A stretch of DNA of 64,000 nucleotides from Erodium maritimum (lineage: Eukaryota; Streptophyta; Magnoliopsida; Geraniales; Geraniaceae): assembly GCA_963921825.1 (NCBI GenBank), contig OY997589.1:69610523-69674522 (forward strand), written 5' to 3'. A program made the position numbers and the translations under genes. Positions 33,274-44,318 of the stretch are shown here, one piece after another. Below the pieces are notes generated by a model. That model made no database searches. It was not told where the DNA came from and worked only from the letters and a program-made list of their open reading frames with translations. Numbering within the stretch: the first letter of the stretch is position 1; each line of letters begins with the position of its first letter.

Positions 33274-35466
33274 TTTTTAGCGAAAGGTGCAATTTTATAA
33301 ATGTTTATATCAGAGCATCGATGTGCGCTAGAGTACATGCTCTCGGGCCACTAAGGTCAGATAAAAAGAGCAATGGCTCACTGATCCTTTTTTCACTAAA
33401 ACCGTCACAGATAGTATTTGAAGGTCATATAGACAATGATAGAATACGAGGGAAGCGAAGGTTGTACTGGAAATCTTGCTCTGAAAATTGGACAAGGCCC
33501 TCAACAGTAGTGGTGAGAGGCAAAGCATCGACCAGGGACCCCTCCTAGGGCCAGTCCATGTTGCTCAAATAGTCTAACATCCCTTCTGGCGGGGTTGTTT
33601 CCCAACTCTCACATGATCATGTCGAGGCTCTCCAACGGCAGACCTCTTGAGCATTCCTATTCTAGCAGCTCCCACAACATTGGGTTCCCTAGAAATGGGC
33701 GGTGGAAGATCAACCCCTCTTGTACCTGGTTAGTCAGTAGTCCGGTGTTAGCCTGAGCCGTAGTAAGGTTAGGTACAGTGCTCGGGGAAACCCGGGGACT
33801 CCCACTCACATGTAAGGAGCCTTTAGGTACAATTCTCGAGGAAATATACCTACAGCCTGGCAGAGCGGACGACCGAGCAGACACACTCCAGTCCGTGGCG
33901 TACGGCTGTACCTGCTTTCCTTTCTGGTACTCCAAGAGGGACGAGTCATACCTCGGTGTGCCCCGGACTTCCCACTCGCAGTCCTTGACAATGTTGCCGA
34001 TCCTCCCACAGTTGTAGTAGAAGCTCGAGAGCTTGGCGTAAGGTAGCTCGATCTTTACCAGGTCCGGGAACACCTTGAACCGTAGGACTATCCCACGCCG
34101 AAGGGGCCGCTCAATGAGGTGCCAGAAACGGACCCTAACCGTGCCTCCCTATCACATCCCCATTGGTCACTTGGGACCTCCGTGCAAGTACCCAGCGTGT
34201 CCCCAATGGACATTCCTGTCTCCTTCGTCCGGACCAGAGGCGGCAGGCCCCGAACATGCACCCACAGCTGGATACGATCCAATACCGGTAAGTCCCAAGC
34301 GCAAGGATCCAAATCCCCAAGGAAGAGGGCCCTCCCGTCGAAACACCAAGGTTCGTTGCTCCGAACCCATGCACGTGCTTCCGATGAACGGAAGTAGAAG
34401 CCAAAGAGGGTCGGACCAACTCTTTGACAACCAGACCCTCTGCAGCACGTCCCCACGCAGTCGTGATGATCTGCGACATTGTCTCCTTTCGGGGGGATGT
34501 CGGCGACCATAGCTTCCCCACCAAACCCCACTGTTGCCTGACAATGGTCGTGGAAATGACTGGAGAGAATGGCACGACCACCTCAACCTCCTCCTCGTCC
34601 TCAATAGACCATGACGACGACCCATCTTGGAGAGCCGCCAGCGAGGCATGGAGGTCCGAAACCACATCAGCATGGGTCAGCGCAGCCTCCGGCAACCCCT
34701 GGGTCGGTGTGCGACCCTTACACATCCCTCCCGAGATTTTAAGGGCAGTAGAGACAAGGGGGATCCGACCCTATTATGGAGGCACCTACCCAACCCTAGG
34801 GCATCAACTGCCCTCTGAGGAAGGTCTGCCATCGACGCTTTTCCTTTCGCCGGATCCCTTTTAAATGGGACATCAGCAGGAAGGCCGGTGGCATAGAGAG
34901 GAGACGTTGGCGATAGCGAGGAGAGTTGCAGAACAGGGGCTACAACCCTAGAAGCAGCACCGCTAGGGCCAACTGGACGCAGACCCTGGGATTCAGAGCA
35001 CGACGGTATAGGGTTACGTGGAGACGAATGCAGGACCACACGCGGCGCAGGAGGAGGCGGCTGTGGGTTTCTTGGAGGCGAAGCAATCATGGTCTACCTA
35101 ATTGGACGTTCTCTCATTGGTTTCGATGCCGGCTGAGAGGAGACACCCCCATGGAGAAGGGAATCACCACAGTACAGAGGGGCGGAAGCATCGCCGAAGT
35201 CGGAGGAGAGCTCAAACCAAGTGGTTTGCGGCGTCTCCTTCGATGGGTCTCATCCCCCGCACCGGACACGATCTGCGAGGGATTGGACATGATAGAGTCA
35301 GTGGCCACAGAAACGACACGGGTCTCAAGCAGAATAGCACCAACAACGTTAGGTGGAACCACATCAGTCAGTAAGGCAGCGACGACCCCAAAAAACATTA
35401 TGATTGGTTAGGGTTAGGGTTAAGTTTAGACCTCAATTTCGAGAGAGAATATCGAAAGAGTGTTGT
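33274..35466 (-). mobile_element. ORF1-only LINE, complete 2.2-kb copy
   Basis: Bounded by a perfect 12-bp duplication, AATCAAGAGTTT, at 33262-33273 and 35467-35478. In sense orientation it begins ACACTCTTTCGATATTC (5' leader), has ORF1 from about 35398 to 33400, and ends AAAATTGCACCTTTCGCTA followed by A's. It has both a 5' leader and a 3' tail but no endonuclease or reverse transcriptase, so it is complete rather than 5'-truncated. It must have been mobilised in trans. Confidence 0.8.
33400..35398 (-). pseudogene. ORF1 of the ORF1-only LINE, decayed
   Basis: The probable start is the ATG at 35398 (MFFGVVAALLTDVV). In order: a Pro/Arg-rich region (about 35090-34700); an acidic block and DUF4283-like domain at 34600-34120 spread over frames (LVGKLWSPTSPRKET, FRSSEARAWVRSNEPWCFDG, VLDRIQLWVHVRGLPPL); and a knuckle at about 34020 (YYNCGRIGNIVKDCEW) with Cys1 as Tyr and His as Asn. 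PRYDSSLLEYQ then ATDWSVS follow, and a C-terminal block EGSLVDALPLTTTVEG (about 33550). That last block recurs in three other copies but not before ORF2 in ordinary LINEs. Frameshifts are frequent. I infer an RNA-binding role; the C-terminal block is unexplained. Confidence 0.7.
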
Positions 35467-35478
35467 AATCAAGAGTTT

Positions 35479-36369
35479 ATAGTGGTAAACGATTGATGGG
35501 GCTATATATTCGGAGCAGTTAAGTGTTTATACATACACAATTGGTTGGGTACGTTTGGAGTAGAGCATGCCAGAACAAGAATAAAGGAGAGTCAAAAAAA
35601 TATATTGAGGATTGGGAGGAGCATACTACGTGCCGGATTCGCAAAAGGCAACGGCGAGCCGTCAGCGAAGTTAACGTTGGAGCTCGACCAAACTCACTCA
35701 AAGACAAAAATACAAATTTTTATGGTGGTGGTTGTTGGAACTGAATTTGGACAGCCTTAATAGGCAACAAAAACCGCTACAACTCTTGTGTTTCTTCTTC
35801 TATCTCTTTGCACTTCGACCCCACTTCTCTTCTTCTGTTTTCATCTTTATCGCCAACTAAGATTCCTCCTCCCATTTTCATTAAAGGCTATTTGGATGCA
35901 TCAGTCATCTATAGGCTGCATCTGCATGTGCACAATTTGGCTGCCATATATTTCCCAAATTAGGAAAAATAATAGTTATGTCCTATACGTGTATTTTTTT
36001 TTAAAGTTCTATTAATAAACCTTACACACAATACAACAAAGAGTGTTGTACTCGTCCGTCGTTTTCTAGATCTTAAAATACGACCAACGCCATTATAGCA
36101 TTAGAACTTTGGGTTTGACCTCCTTTAAACGAAAACAGACTCAAGTGCCAAAAGAACGACACAACGTCAACTTCAAACGAAGCATCTTACTACAGTGTAA
36201 AATTTGTACATGGTAATCAAACACTCTGGTGGTTGTAAGTGATGTGAACTAGTCTCAAACTCATACCTTAGTTGGGGCGGGTTTGAGTGCGTCGGAGCGT
36301 TGGATAGAACAACCAACAAAAAAACTGTTAGGGGTGTTTGGATAGGAGTACTACCTTCTTTTATCAGCT
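35479..36369. other. Unassigned AT-rich stretch
   Basis: Two short overlapping plus frames at 35523-35760 are not credible genes. No repeat or domain recognised. Confidence 0.35.
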
Positions 36370-37800
36370 CATTTTTTATTAGAAAAAGATACTCTCCAAG
36401 AAGCAAAGTGTCTCGGGGGCAAGCCCCGAGAAAACAATTATAAGGGAAGCTCAATAAACGGGAACTCAAAAGAAAATTATCCTAGATCGTGGGACAACAT
36501 GTCCTAGAAAACAGAAACGAAACACTAAGGGCCAAATTTCGACATTCAGCCCTCATTAGTGACACATTCATCACCTTCCGATATGTCATCGGTAGCCTTC
36601 GCTTCAAACTGATCTGTATAAGCTTTACGAGCTTGCGCAACATGTGACCAGACATCAGTAGGATTTCTTATTCTTTCACGACTCAAAAACCGTACTGTTG
36701 GCTTAGTCGAAGCTATGCAGTAATCCAAGAAGTTTTTAGGAGGATAACTCTGGCGTTTCGGGGGCTTGAGCAGGACGTCCTTCCACAGACTATCCTTGCT
36801 TTGATTACCTCCCGGTACACCTAATCTTGAGCTGGAGCTCGAACCACTCGAATATTCCGAGGCGGGCCCAACACCTGAGCTAACTGCCAAAACCTTTGAA
36901 AAAGTCTCGGCCACCAACACATCTGAACCAGTTCCGAGTTTTGATGGTTAGTGGGTGACTATTTAACTCGAATATGAAGGTGGATCTCAAGTGAGTGGAC
37001 CTTGGGTTACTTGACCCGTAAGCAACCCACCACCCAAAATAGACCCACCCGTAACCCCCATGGGATTCAACAAGGATAAGAAATACCAAATAGGATACGA
37101 GTACAACCTAGTTGGTATTTCTTATCGATGATTGGGAGAGATCCTCTGAGAGAGACAATCGACCAAGCACACCATAAGAAGCAGCAACCACACTTTCCAA
37201 AGATCCACCAGAGCGAGATGAGTGGGTATTTGAAGGCAACATTCTGACAGAAAGAACCTATAAAAAATAAAAAAAAACATCGAAAAAGAAGAAAACATAT
37301 AACCCCCCCCCCCCCCCAAAGAACGTCCAAGATCCGGTGGCACAGATTTTGTTGGTGATTGCCAAATCTATCGACGAGTAAGGGAGGAGGATAGAATCAC
37401 GGCTAGGAGCCTTGCCGAAGGAAGGGGAGTGGAGATTCGCGGCCGACCATCGTTATTCAGGCTATTATCGGAGAGAAGGGAAGGAGGTGGACGACGCTGG
37501 TTAATGCAAATATTACCGGCTTGGGGCGAGAGGTAGTATTATGGCCGGATGAGTACAACGAAGAGGCTCGAGTTGCGGAGATTCGATGGATGGTAAGTGC
37601 AATTCTGACCGTCTGGCCGGAGGAAGAGAAGCGAAGAGGTGGTCGAAGGAACTCGGGATGAGGAACGTAAGGGAAAAAGAAGAGAGATACAGAAAAGTTC
37701 AGAAAGTAGAGATTGGACGGGGTGCTGAGTATTCCAACACCAACCCTCATGGCCAAAGCTACGGCTGTCGTAAGTGATGACAACAGCTGAAGAAAAAAAA
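36370..37800 (-). other. Possible LINE or gene fragment with one unexplained ORF
   Basis: The left edge (T-rich 36370-36380 on plus, then CTCGGGGGCAAGCCCCGAG, a perfect short hairpin at 36412-36430) looks like the 3' end of a minus-strand retroelement. A 124-codon minus frame at 36546-36920 (MLVAETFSKVLAVSSG, ending CVTNEG) has a Ser-rich segment and WKDVLLKPPKRQSYPPKNF but matches no family I recognise. 37300-37317 is a C-run. 37450-37790 looks like a pyrimidine-rich leader. Confidence 0.3.
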
Positions 37801-37875
37801 GGAGTGTGGGGTATATTTTTAGCAGGAGAAAAAGGTGTGGCTATAATTAAGGTTGAGTAGCCTAATAATATTAAT

Positions 37876-40551
37876 TCAAACTTTACATGTCCTATACATA
37901 TATGTATTTGAATTCTTCACAAAATGACGATTTCCATAGTACGTTAAGGGGTTTAGTTTTGAACCCATTCTTCCCACCGGTATGGATAGTGAGGGTTTAC
38001 GGGTTGTCCATGGTGCTCCCAAGTTTGGTCTAGGAATATTGAGCAAACTGGCAGTGGAGGAATAGATTATCCATTGTTTCTTACTGATCATTGCATATAG
38101 GACACATCGGGGCATAGGGAAAAAAGGACGGTACGAGTTTACGACCACCAAGAGGTTATCTGTTAGGAGACGCCATAAGAATATACGAATTCGGGATTTT
38201 ACCATTAGCTTCCATATGTGTGGCCAGATCGGAGGGGTGTTCGAGTTTGAGGGTCCCTTAGGTTGGAGTGCTCTATATCCTGCCTTAGTGGAGTAATGTC
38301 CCTTAGGGTCATTCACCCAATACCATGTATCCATTTCCTGGGTTGCTGTTAGTGAGATGACAAGGATGGCCGCTTGATCCCTAAGAGAGAAAGTTGCTTC
38401 GATGAAAGGGATATCCCATCGTTTGGTTCCTATGAGGATTAATAAGGCCATCATGATATATTACAGCTTCATGGAGGTTATGTGAATATACGAATATGCA
38501 TATGGTAGCCACGGTGTATGGAGGATGGTGTACAGGGGGCTTGAACGACTCGATACCCATGTATCCCCCCGTTGGGCTGCCTTAATGATTCTGCAAATTC
38601 CTTCCATGCAAAATAGGAAGAGATACGGTGAAAGAGGGTCCCCTTAACAAATGCGTCTTGTTGGAATTATGGGTGTTGCCGTATGATTCTTTGAGGCAAT
38701 CTGATAGGAGACCGTTCCAATGCATACCATTATGAGTTGTGTCCACTCCATCAAGAAGCCCATCTTACGCATCATTTTCATAATGAAAGTTCATTACACT
38801 ATATCATAGGCCTACTCGTAACCAATTTTAGGGTCATGACTCTCATGATACCTTGTGTTTCTGTTGTATATAACAGATGACTTCAAATGAATACAAAGAT
38901 ATCGTCTTGGATGGAACTGTCCGGGATAAAATCTCCTTGTGTAGGTGATATGATAGTTGGGAATAGTCCTTTGAAATGATTTGGTAGAATTTTGAAGAGT
39001 ATACGGAAGAGCTTATTACATAGTGCAATCGGGCAAAGATCTATGACCAGTTTGGGCCCCGGTTTCTTTAGTATGAAGACTATTGTTGTGTCATTGATGC
39101 CTCTATCCAGATCCCCTCCTCTCATAGTTTGTTGGTCAAATGTGTCTTCCGGTGCTAGGACGGGCCAGTAATATTGGTAGAACTTCGGATTAAGTCTATC
39201 TAGTCCTGGGACCTTATCCGGGCCCATGTGGAAGCCCGCCTCACTCACTTCCTCTTCTAAAATATGTGTCATTAGAGCTTGGTTTTGCAGCCTTGTAATT
39301 TTGGAATGGGTGCAAAGATGTATGGTATTTAGAGATGCACCCGAGGTGATGAACATATTCTGGAAATAATTCTGAAGGAGATCGTCCATGCTTGATTCCC
39401 ATGTAACTGTTCTCCCTTATTCATCCTAGAGGGAGCATATTTCATTGATTATGTGACAGAAGGAAGTTAGTGCATGAAATAATTTGTGCTTCGATCTCCC
39501 TCTGTGAACCTATGGTGCTTGGCACGTTATTTCAAAAGTTTGCATTTTGGGCTAGAACCGCTTCATATTGGATCTGAAATACTTTCCTTCGGTGGATTCC
39601 TTCCCTATGGTTCCTCCGATTGAGAATAGCTATTTGACGTTAGCACCATTTGATCTTTTGGATGGTGGCCCGATACACATTCCGACCCAGTCATGTAAGT
39701 TTTCCCCAATTCTCGTTGTCTTATCATTGATGTGATATGTCGCATATCCGTTCTATGCTTCTTGGACATGTAAACCACATTCTGGTTCGTGAGTCCAATT
39801 GGACTCAAATCGTAAGATGGGTTGTCTAGGGGCTTTGATAGGTGGCGCCAATGAGATGAGTAATGGATAGGATCAGAGGTTATAGTACCCGTGTTCTGCA
39901 ACCGTAGATTTGGGAAGTCAGTGGCCATGTCCCTTGATATTATGGCTCGGTCCAACCTGGTCTCTATCTTATCTTCCAACACACAATCACGGAACCATGT
40001 AAAAGGGAGTCTTCCATCGGGACGTCAGTGACGCCGATATCTTCCAAGACTTCTTGGAATTTTGCGATAAGAGCCCGAGGATATGCTCATCCTCCTCTTG
40101 TTTCCTCATGGGATAATATAGCCTTGAAGTCACCAATAAGGATCCAGAGGGTGGTATCTTGTTGAGCCAATTTCCGAAGCGTCGACCACGTGTTCTGACG
40201 GAGGCTTTTGTTTGGCTACCAGTAAACCCCTGTTAGGCGGATCGGTGCTTGGCCCGAGAAAGTGACTCAGGTATCAATATAACGTTGATCCTTGTCTATA
40301 ACCGTGACCTGAATATTCGGTTCGCAGAAAAGGGCTAGGCTCTTTTGATGTCCCTCTGTTATTTCAAACCAAGTACCATCCTGAAATCCCAGGTTTCTAC
40401 ACATAATAGTTGTGTCTTATGCTGATTGCATTGTCTCCGATAGAAAAATAACTTGTGGGCGATAAGTGTTGGGTAGAATTTGAATATGTTTTCGATGTTT
40501 CAGATTCGTTATACCCTTAAAATTCCAAGCCACAATGTTGTGTTTTGACAT
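37876..40551 (-). pseudogene. LINE ORF2: endonuclease, reverse transcriptase, zf-RVT, decayed
   Basis: This would nick DNA and reverse-transcribe LINE RNA. The ATG at 40549-40551 gives MSKHNIVAWNFKGI, the start of the EEP endonuclease. Its end appears at about 39980-39860 (RLDRAIISRDMA; TSDPIHY, where family members have SDH). The RT region is at 39389-38883 (MGPDKVPGLDRLNPKFYQ, IVFILKKPGPK, CPIALCNKLFRILFKIL) and at about 38650 (GDPLSPYLFLF after a TAG). The YADD motif is absent. A zf-RVT part follows at 38454-37900 (DTWYWVNDPKGHYSTKAGYR, IWKLMVKSRIRIFLWRLL). At 2.7 kb it is well below the usual size of about 4 kb, so part of the palm and thumb is deleted. Confidence 0.82.
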
Positions 40552-41199
40552 GTAGGTAGTGCATGTCGATTATCCATTGATTGGAGGCGAGATGGTGTTG
40601 GTGTGTTTTGTTGATCCATTGGGAAGGAGGTGGCGGGAAGGGGGGCTGAGGGGGAGTACGTCGTCTCTTCTCTAGGATGTGCCTGTGATTGTGGTAATAG
40701 AGGTATGAGTGTAGGAAATCAGATTTCGGAATCCCCACTTGCACCATTGACGGCTGATCCATAGTAAGGAGGGGATATGTTGACGCTATATTGTTGGCCT
40801 AGGGAGGATAATAACGTTTCCAACCACAAAGGGTGGAGGGGCCATTGGTAGAGGTCGGTCATTCGAAGAAATATGAATATTGGGGAGTACAGATTACCTC
40901 AGGTTGCGATGCAGCGTAACAGGGGAGATCTGGATGGGTGAGGTACAAACATCGTAGATGGAAGCACAAAGAGACTCGAAGGAGGTGACAGTGGCGATGG
41001 TTGCGTAGAGTGGACACCGCTGAAGAATAAGTAGGCCCTACTGGCGAGAAACCGCCTAAGTGGGGAGACAGAACAAGGCCTAGGGATGATGACAGCGGAT
41101 CCGTCTAGGTCTGGATTCGACGATCGGCGATTTTGTCGGATCGGTGGTCGCAATTAGATCCTTAGGTACAAAAACGATGACAATATGGGAGAGCATTTT
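40552..41199 (-). other. Region upstream of LINE ORF2, Pro-rich ORF1 tail
   Basis: Minus frames here are Pro/Ser-rich (TPPQPPFPPPPSQW near 40660), as is usual for the C-terminal linker of LINE ORF1 just before ORF2. No DUF4283 or knuckle remains, because the element is cut near 41160 by the plus-strand copy. Assignment by position. Confidence 0.4.
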
Positions 41200-41229
41200 A
41201 TTTATTTTTTTCCATCGTCGCCTACACCA

Positions 41230-42546
41230 TCAATGGGTCTGGTCGTTGCACCGCCAGATCCGTCTTCCGAGGTCGTCATCATTTTTAAGGCGCGTCGCAA
41301 ATGCAAGCCGAAGATTCTCATCCAGAATCAATCTCCCTTCCTCTGACTCTTCTGCAACCCACTTCCACGGCCATCACAACGTTCTCACCAAGACTATCCA
41401 AGCCGGAAAAAGAAAAAAAAACGGGGTCGACACATGAAATCCTTATCCCTAGCTCTAGCTTATGTCCCAACAAACCCTAAGACGGTACCTCCTTCACCTC
41501 TCCGAGACGGCCCTGAGTCTCTGAGGTAATGCCGTGAAGGTTCTAAGCATCTGAGGGGCGGCGGGATGGTTAGACGTCACTCCACGTTACGATCCCACTC
41601 TCATCTCTCGGGAAGGAGCCGGTAATCCCTATTCTCTCTAGACAACGCGTGATGGCTCATTACAAGGGGACCTCTTCATTCCTCTTAGAAAATCTAGCGT
41701 TGTCCGTCACGATGCCTCTAAGTTTGGCGACCTCACCTTTCATTAGCCTCCAGGAGAGACTCTCCACATGTTCCCTTGAGGAGGAGGAGGATGATATGGT
41801 GGTGATCGTCCTTTACAATCCCATGGACCCAATTGTGTTGGCTCGCCAATAGTTTGGTATGCTTGGGAAACTGATATCCCCACAGCATCACTGGAAGGAC
41901 ATCATGCTTAGGTCCATTCCCAAAGCATGGGGTCGTTCGGCATCAGGTCTGGTCGTCAAGGATGTCGAGCCGAGAATCTTTGCCTTCTATTTTGACTCCG
42001 AGGAGGTTTGGATTTTGGTTCGTGGAAACGAGCCCTAGTGTTTTGATGGTCATACATTACTCCATGAGATATTGATCCATTGGCCCGGGATCCCCCCAAC
42101 CTGATTCGTCTACAGTTGTGGGTTCATGCCAAAGTTTTACCGCCATTGGTAAGGATGAAAACGATTAGGGAGAGAATTGGTACGACACTAGGAAGCTGTG
42201 TGAATGTTCCGTATGACCAGTGGGGTCTTTGTTAGGGAGGTGCGATCATTGTCCGTTTCTGGCATCCCGTGAAGCTCTCTCTACGTCGATCGCTCCTTCT
42301 ACGGTTCAAGGAATTCCTTGATCTTATCCACGTCTCCCTGACATACACTAAGTTGCTCGCTTTTTGTTTCTACTGTAAGAGGATTGGCCATGTGGCCAGG
42401 AGGTGCGACTAGGAGATGTCGGGGGTTTCCCGCTTTGATACCTCGCTGTTGGAGTTCAAGGCAAACCACCAAAATAAGAACTATGCTACTAACTGGGAAA
42501 TCAAGGAGTACCTAATCATCCCACCAGGATTTGAGTATCGTCTTTT
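41230..42546 (+). pseudogene. LINE ORF1 (DUF4283 + CCHC knuckle), decayed
   Basis: Starts near MGLVVAPPDPSSEVVIIFKA (41234). The DUF4283-like domain lies at 41850-42130 (GMLGKLISPQHHWKDIML, AWGRSASGLVVKDVEPRIFA, CFDGHTLLHE). The knuckle at about 42365-42410 reads CFYCKRIGHVARRC, a fully conserved CX2CX4HX4C, followed by SRFDTSLLEFK and NYATNWEI. Stops replace a few codons and frames shift several times. The coding ends at the nested insertion (GFEYR at 42540), so the family's C-terminal block is missing. Confidence 0.72.
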
Positions 42547-43590
42547 TTTATAAGCAAAATTTATTAAACCACTAATCTAACAGAATGAGAGTAGGTAAAG
42601 GTGATACACAACAAAGGATCAACCTCAAAACCAAAAGAGGACCGAAAAATGATCCAAAACCTCCTTGAAGGAAATGCTTTCAAGGACATAAGAACCAAAT
42701 GAAGCTGGCTCGGATAGAAAAGCTAGACTTTGAAACAAAAAACAAAAACAAGAACAATAAAGACACAGAACAATCCACAGAGTCCACGAAATCTTCCAAC
42801 AAAATCATTTTCCACTTCAAAAGTCGACTGTTGGCCTAAAGCTTTCTAGAAAAGGTCAGGATGAACCAGAAAATCCTTTACTAGTTTAAAACCCATATCA
42901 ATACAAAGCTCCTGAATGGTCTTTTCGAACTCGCCCTTCGAATTAGCAGGCGATTTGTAACAACAACAGGGGATGTCGAAGACTCGGAACCAAGCTTGGC
43001 CTTAACTTCTCACACGAACTTTGTTTCGACCTTTTTCTTAGAACCTTGGACCTCCTATTCGACCTTTCTTTGGCTACCACGGTGACATCCTTGTCTCTGT
43101 ACCCTTGAAATAAATAAAGATCATTCACTGACGAGGGTCTAGGATCACATGATTCTATAACAACAAGAGAAGTGGGTGAAGAAAAAACCTGATCGAGATT
43201 ATCAACCTGCACAAAAACTTCCGCAACAGGATAAGGTCCACCCGACTGTGATACAACCTTACCCACAACCTCTTCTCCATGTTGCTCAACCGTGTTGGCT
43301 GCGTATGACTCTGTGTTAACAATTCCAACTAGGTAGTTTGCAGGCCCGATCAAAGCTCAAGAGACAGGCCAGCCACACAAGAATCCAGTCCACCAGACGC
43401 GTCCTAAGACGAAGCTTCGTCTTCTTCCTCGCGCGAATCGCGCTCGGCCAAATCAAGGATTGCATCTGCACGTAAAGCACGGTCCTCTAATTCAATACTA
43501 CCGCGAATATCCTCCAGAATAGCCAGAACTTCAATACTTAAAATCAAGGGAATCACGGGAGCAAAAATGACGATTGTCTTTTTAGTATTT
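42547..43590 (-). mobile_element. 5'-truncated retroelement nested in the LINE copy
   Basis: Plus-strand T-run at its left edge (A-tail in minus sense). Flanks GTATCGTCTTTT (about 42535-42546) and GTATCGTTTTTT (about 43591-43602) form a plausible duplication. A 136-codon minus frame at 42943-43353 (EQHGEEVVGKVVSQSGG; VLRKRSKQSSCEKL) and FEKTIQELCIDMGF further on look coding but match no family I can name. Probably an ORF1 linker of another LINE. Confidence 0.5.
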
Positions 43591-44132
43591 GGTATCGTTT
43601 TTTAGTATTTATTGTTTTTTAATCTGAGTGTGATACCGTAAATATATCATAGAGTTTGTCGCAAGGACGCCTTAGGATATCTATCATTTGTACTGACTTT
43701 TTTAAAGGTAATAATAATATTAATGATAACTCTCGCTCAAAAAAAGAAACAAGCCAAGAATGCGACCTAACAAATAATTAGCAGACTATAAAAGCGAGTT
43801 TTGCTCCTCTAGGGTTTTGATGCCTCCTCCTCACGAGCCGCCCAAGTCTCGCCGATCATTATCCTCCCGTCGTCGTTTCAGCTCCTCTACTCCGCTGCAA
43901 TGGCGTTCTTCTCAACCGTCCAATTCCTCTCGACTCGGGTTGGGGAGGAATTTATCTCGGGGCGACGATCTCCCTCGCCAAATTCCCTCGACAATCCCTC
44001 TACCTCTGGTGGTTGCGCCTCATCCGCCTCTGCACTCTCCGCCGTCTTTTGATCGATCCTCTTCGTTTCTGAATACGCCGCTAGCGTCTCTAAAGTCGCT
44101 GTCGCCTTTGGAGCCGCCTTAGAAGCTGCCGT

Positions 44133-44318
44133 TGTAACATCCCGCCGTCCCACACAAGGCCCCACGCGCGGCGATGTTAGGTCTGCAGCCCAATACACCC
44201 CAACCCCTCTGGTGTATTGTCCACAGACAAATACCAACCTAGGTTGTTGGTGAGACTTGAACCCAAGACCTCACCCTTTATAGCATTATCTTGAGTGATG
44301 CTATCACCAATTGAACTG
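44133..44318 (-). other. Extra 186-bp tRNA-like extension at the outer end of the 3' LTR
   Basis: Present only on the left LTR. On minus it reads GCAGTTCAATTGGTGATAGC (box-A like), 50 bp later GGTCTTGGGTTCAAGTCTC (box-B like), and ends GGCGGGATGTTACA, a second LTR-like terminus directly abutting the GCCGT duplication. It may be a tRNA-derived SINE or the end of a different LTR joined during reverse transcription. Confidence 0.55.

Larger units (their letters stand above)
41200..43746 (+). mobile_element. ORF1-type LINE copy on plus, split by a nested retroelement
   Basis: Leader and ORF1 (41230-42546), a nested insertion (42547-43590), then a 3' UTR ending TCTCGCTCAAAAAAA at 43733-43746, like the tails of the other family members. 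The 5' border is uncertain and no duplication was found. No ORF2 coding is present. Confidence 0.6.

Noticed and set aside
35403..35425. Telomere-like TTAGGG runs
   Set aside because: Only about three imperfect units, located in the 5' leader of a LINE just upstream of its ATG; plant telomeres use TTTAGGG.
43817..44122. 101-codon Ser/Pro-rich plus frame
   Set aside because: It is out of frame with the longer element-internal frame (from 43898) that continues across the gypsy insertion.
44230..44318. Functional tRNA gene on minus
   Set aside because: Box A- and B-like words are present but no acceptor stem or cloverleaf can be folded from them; more likely a tRNA-derived repeat.
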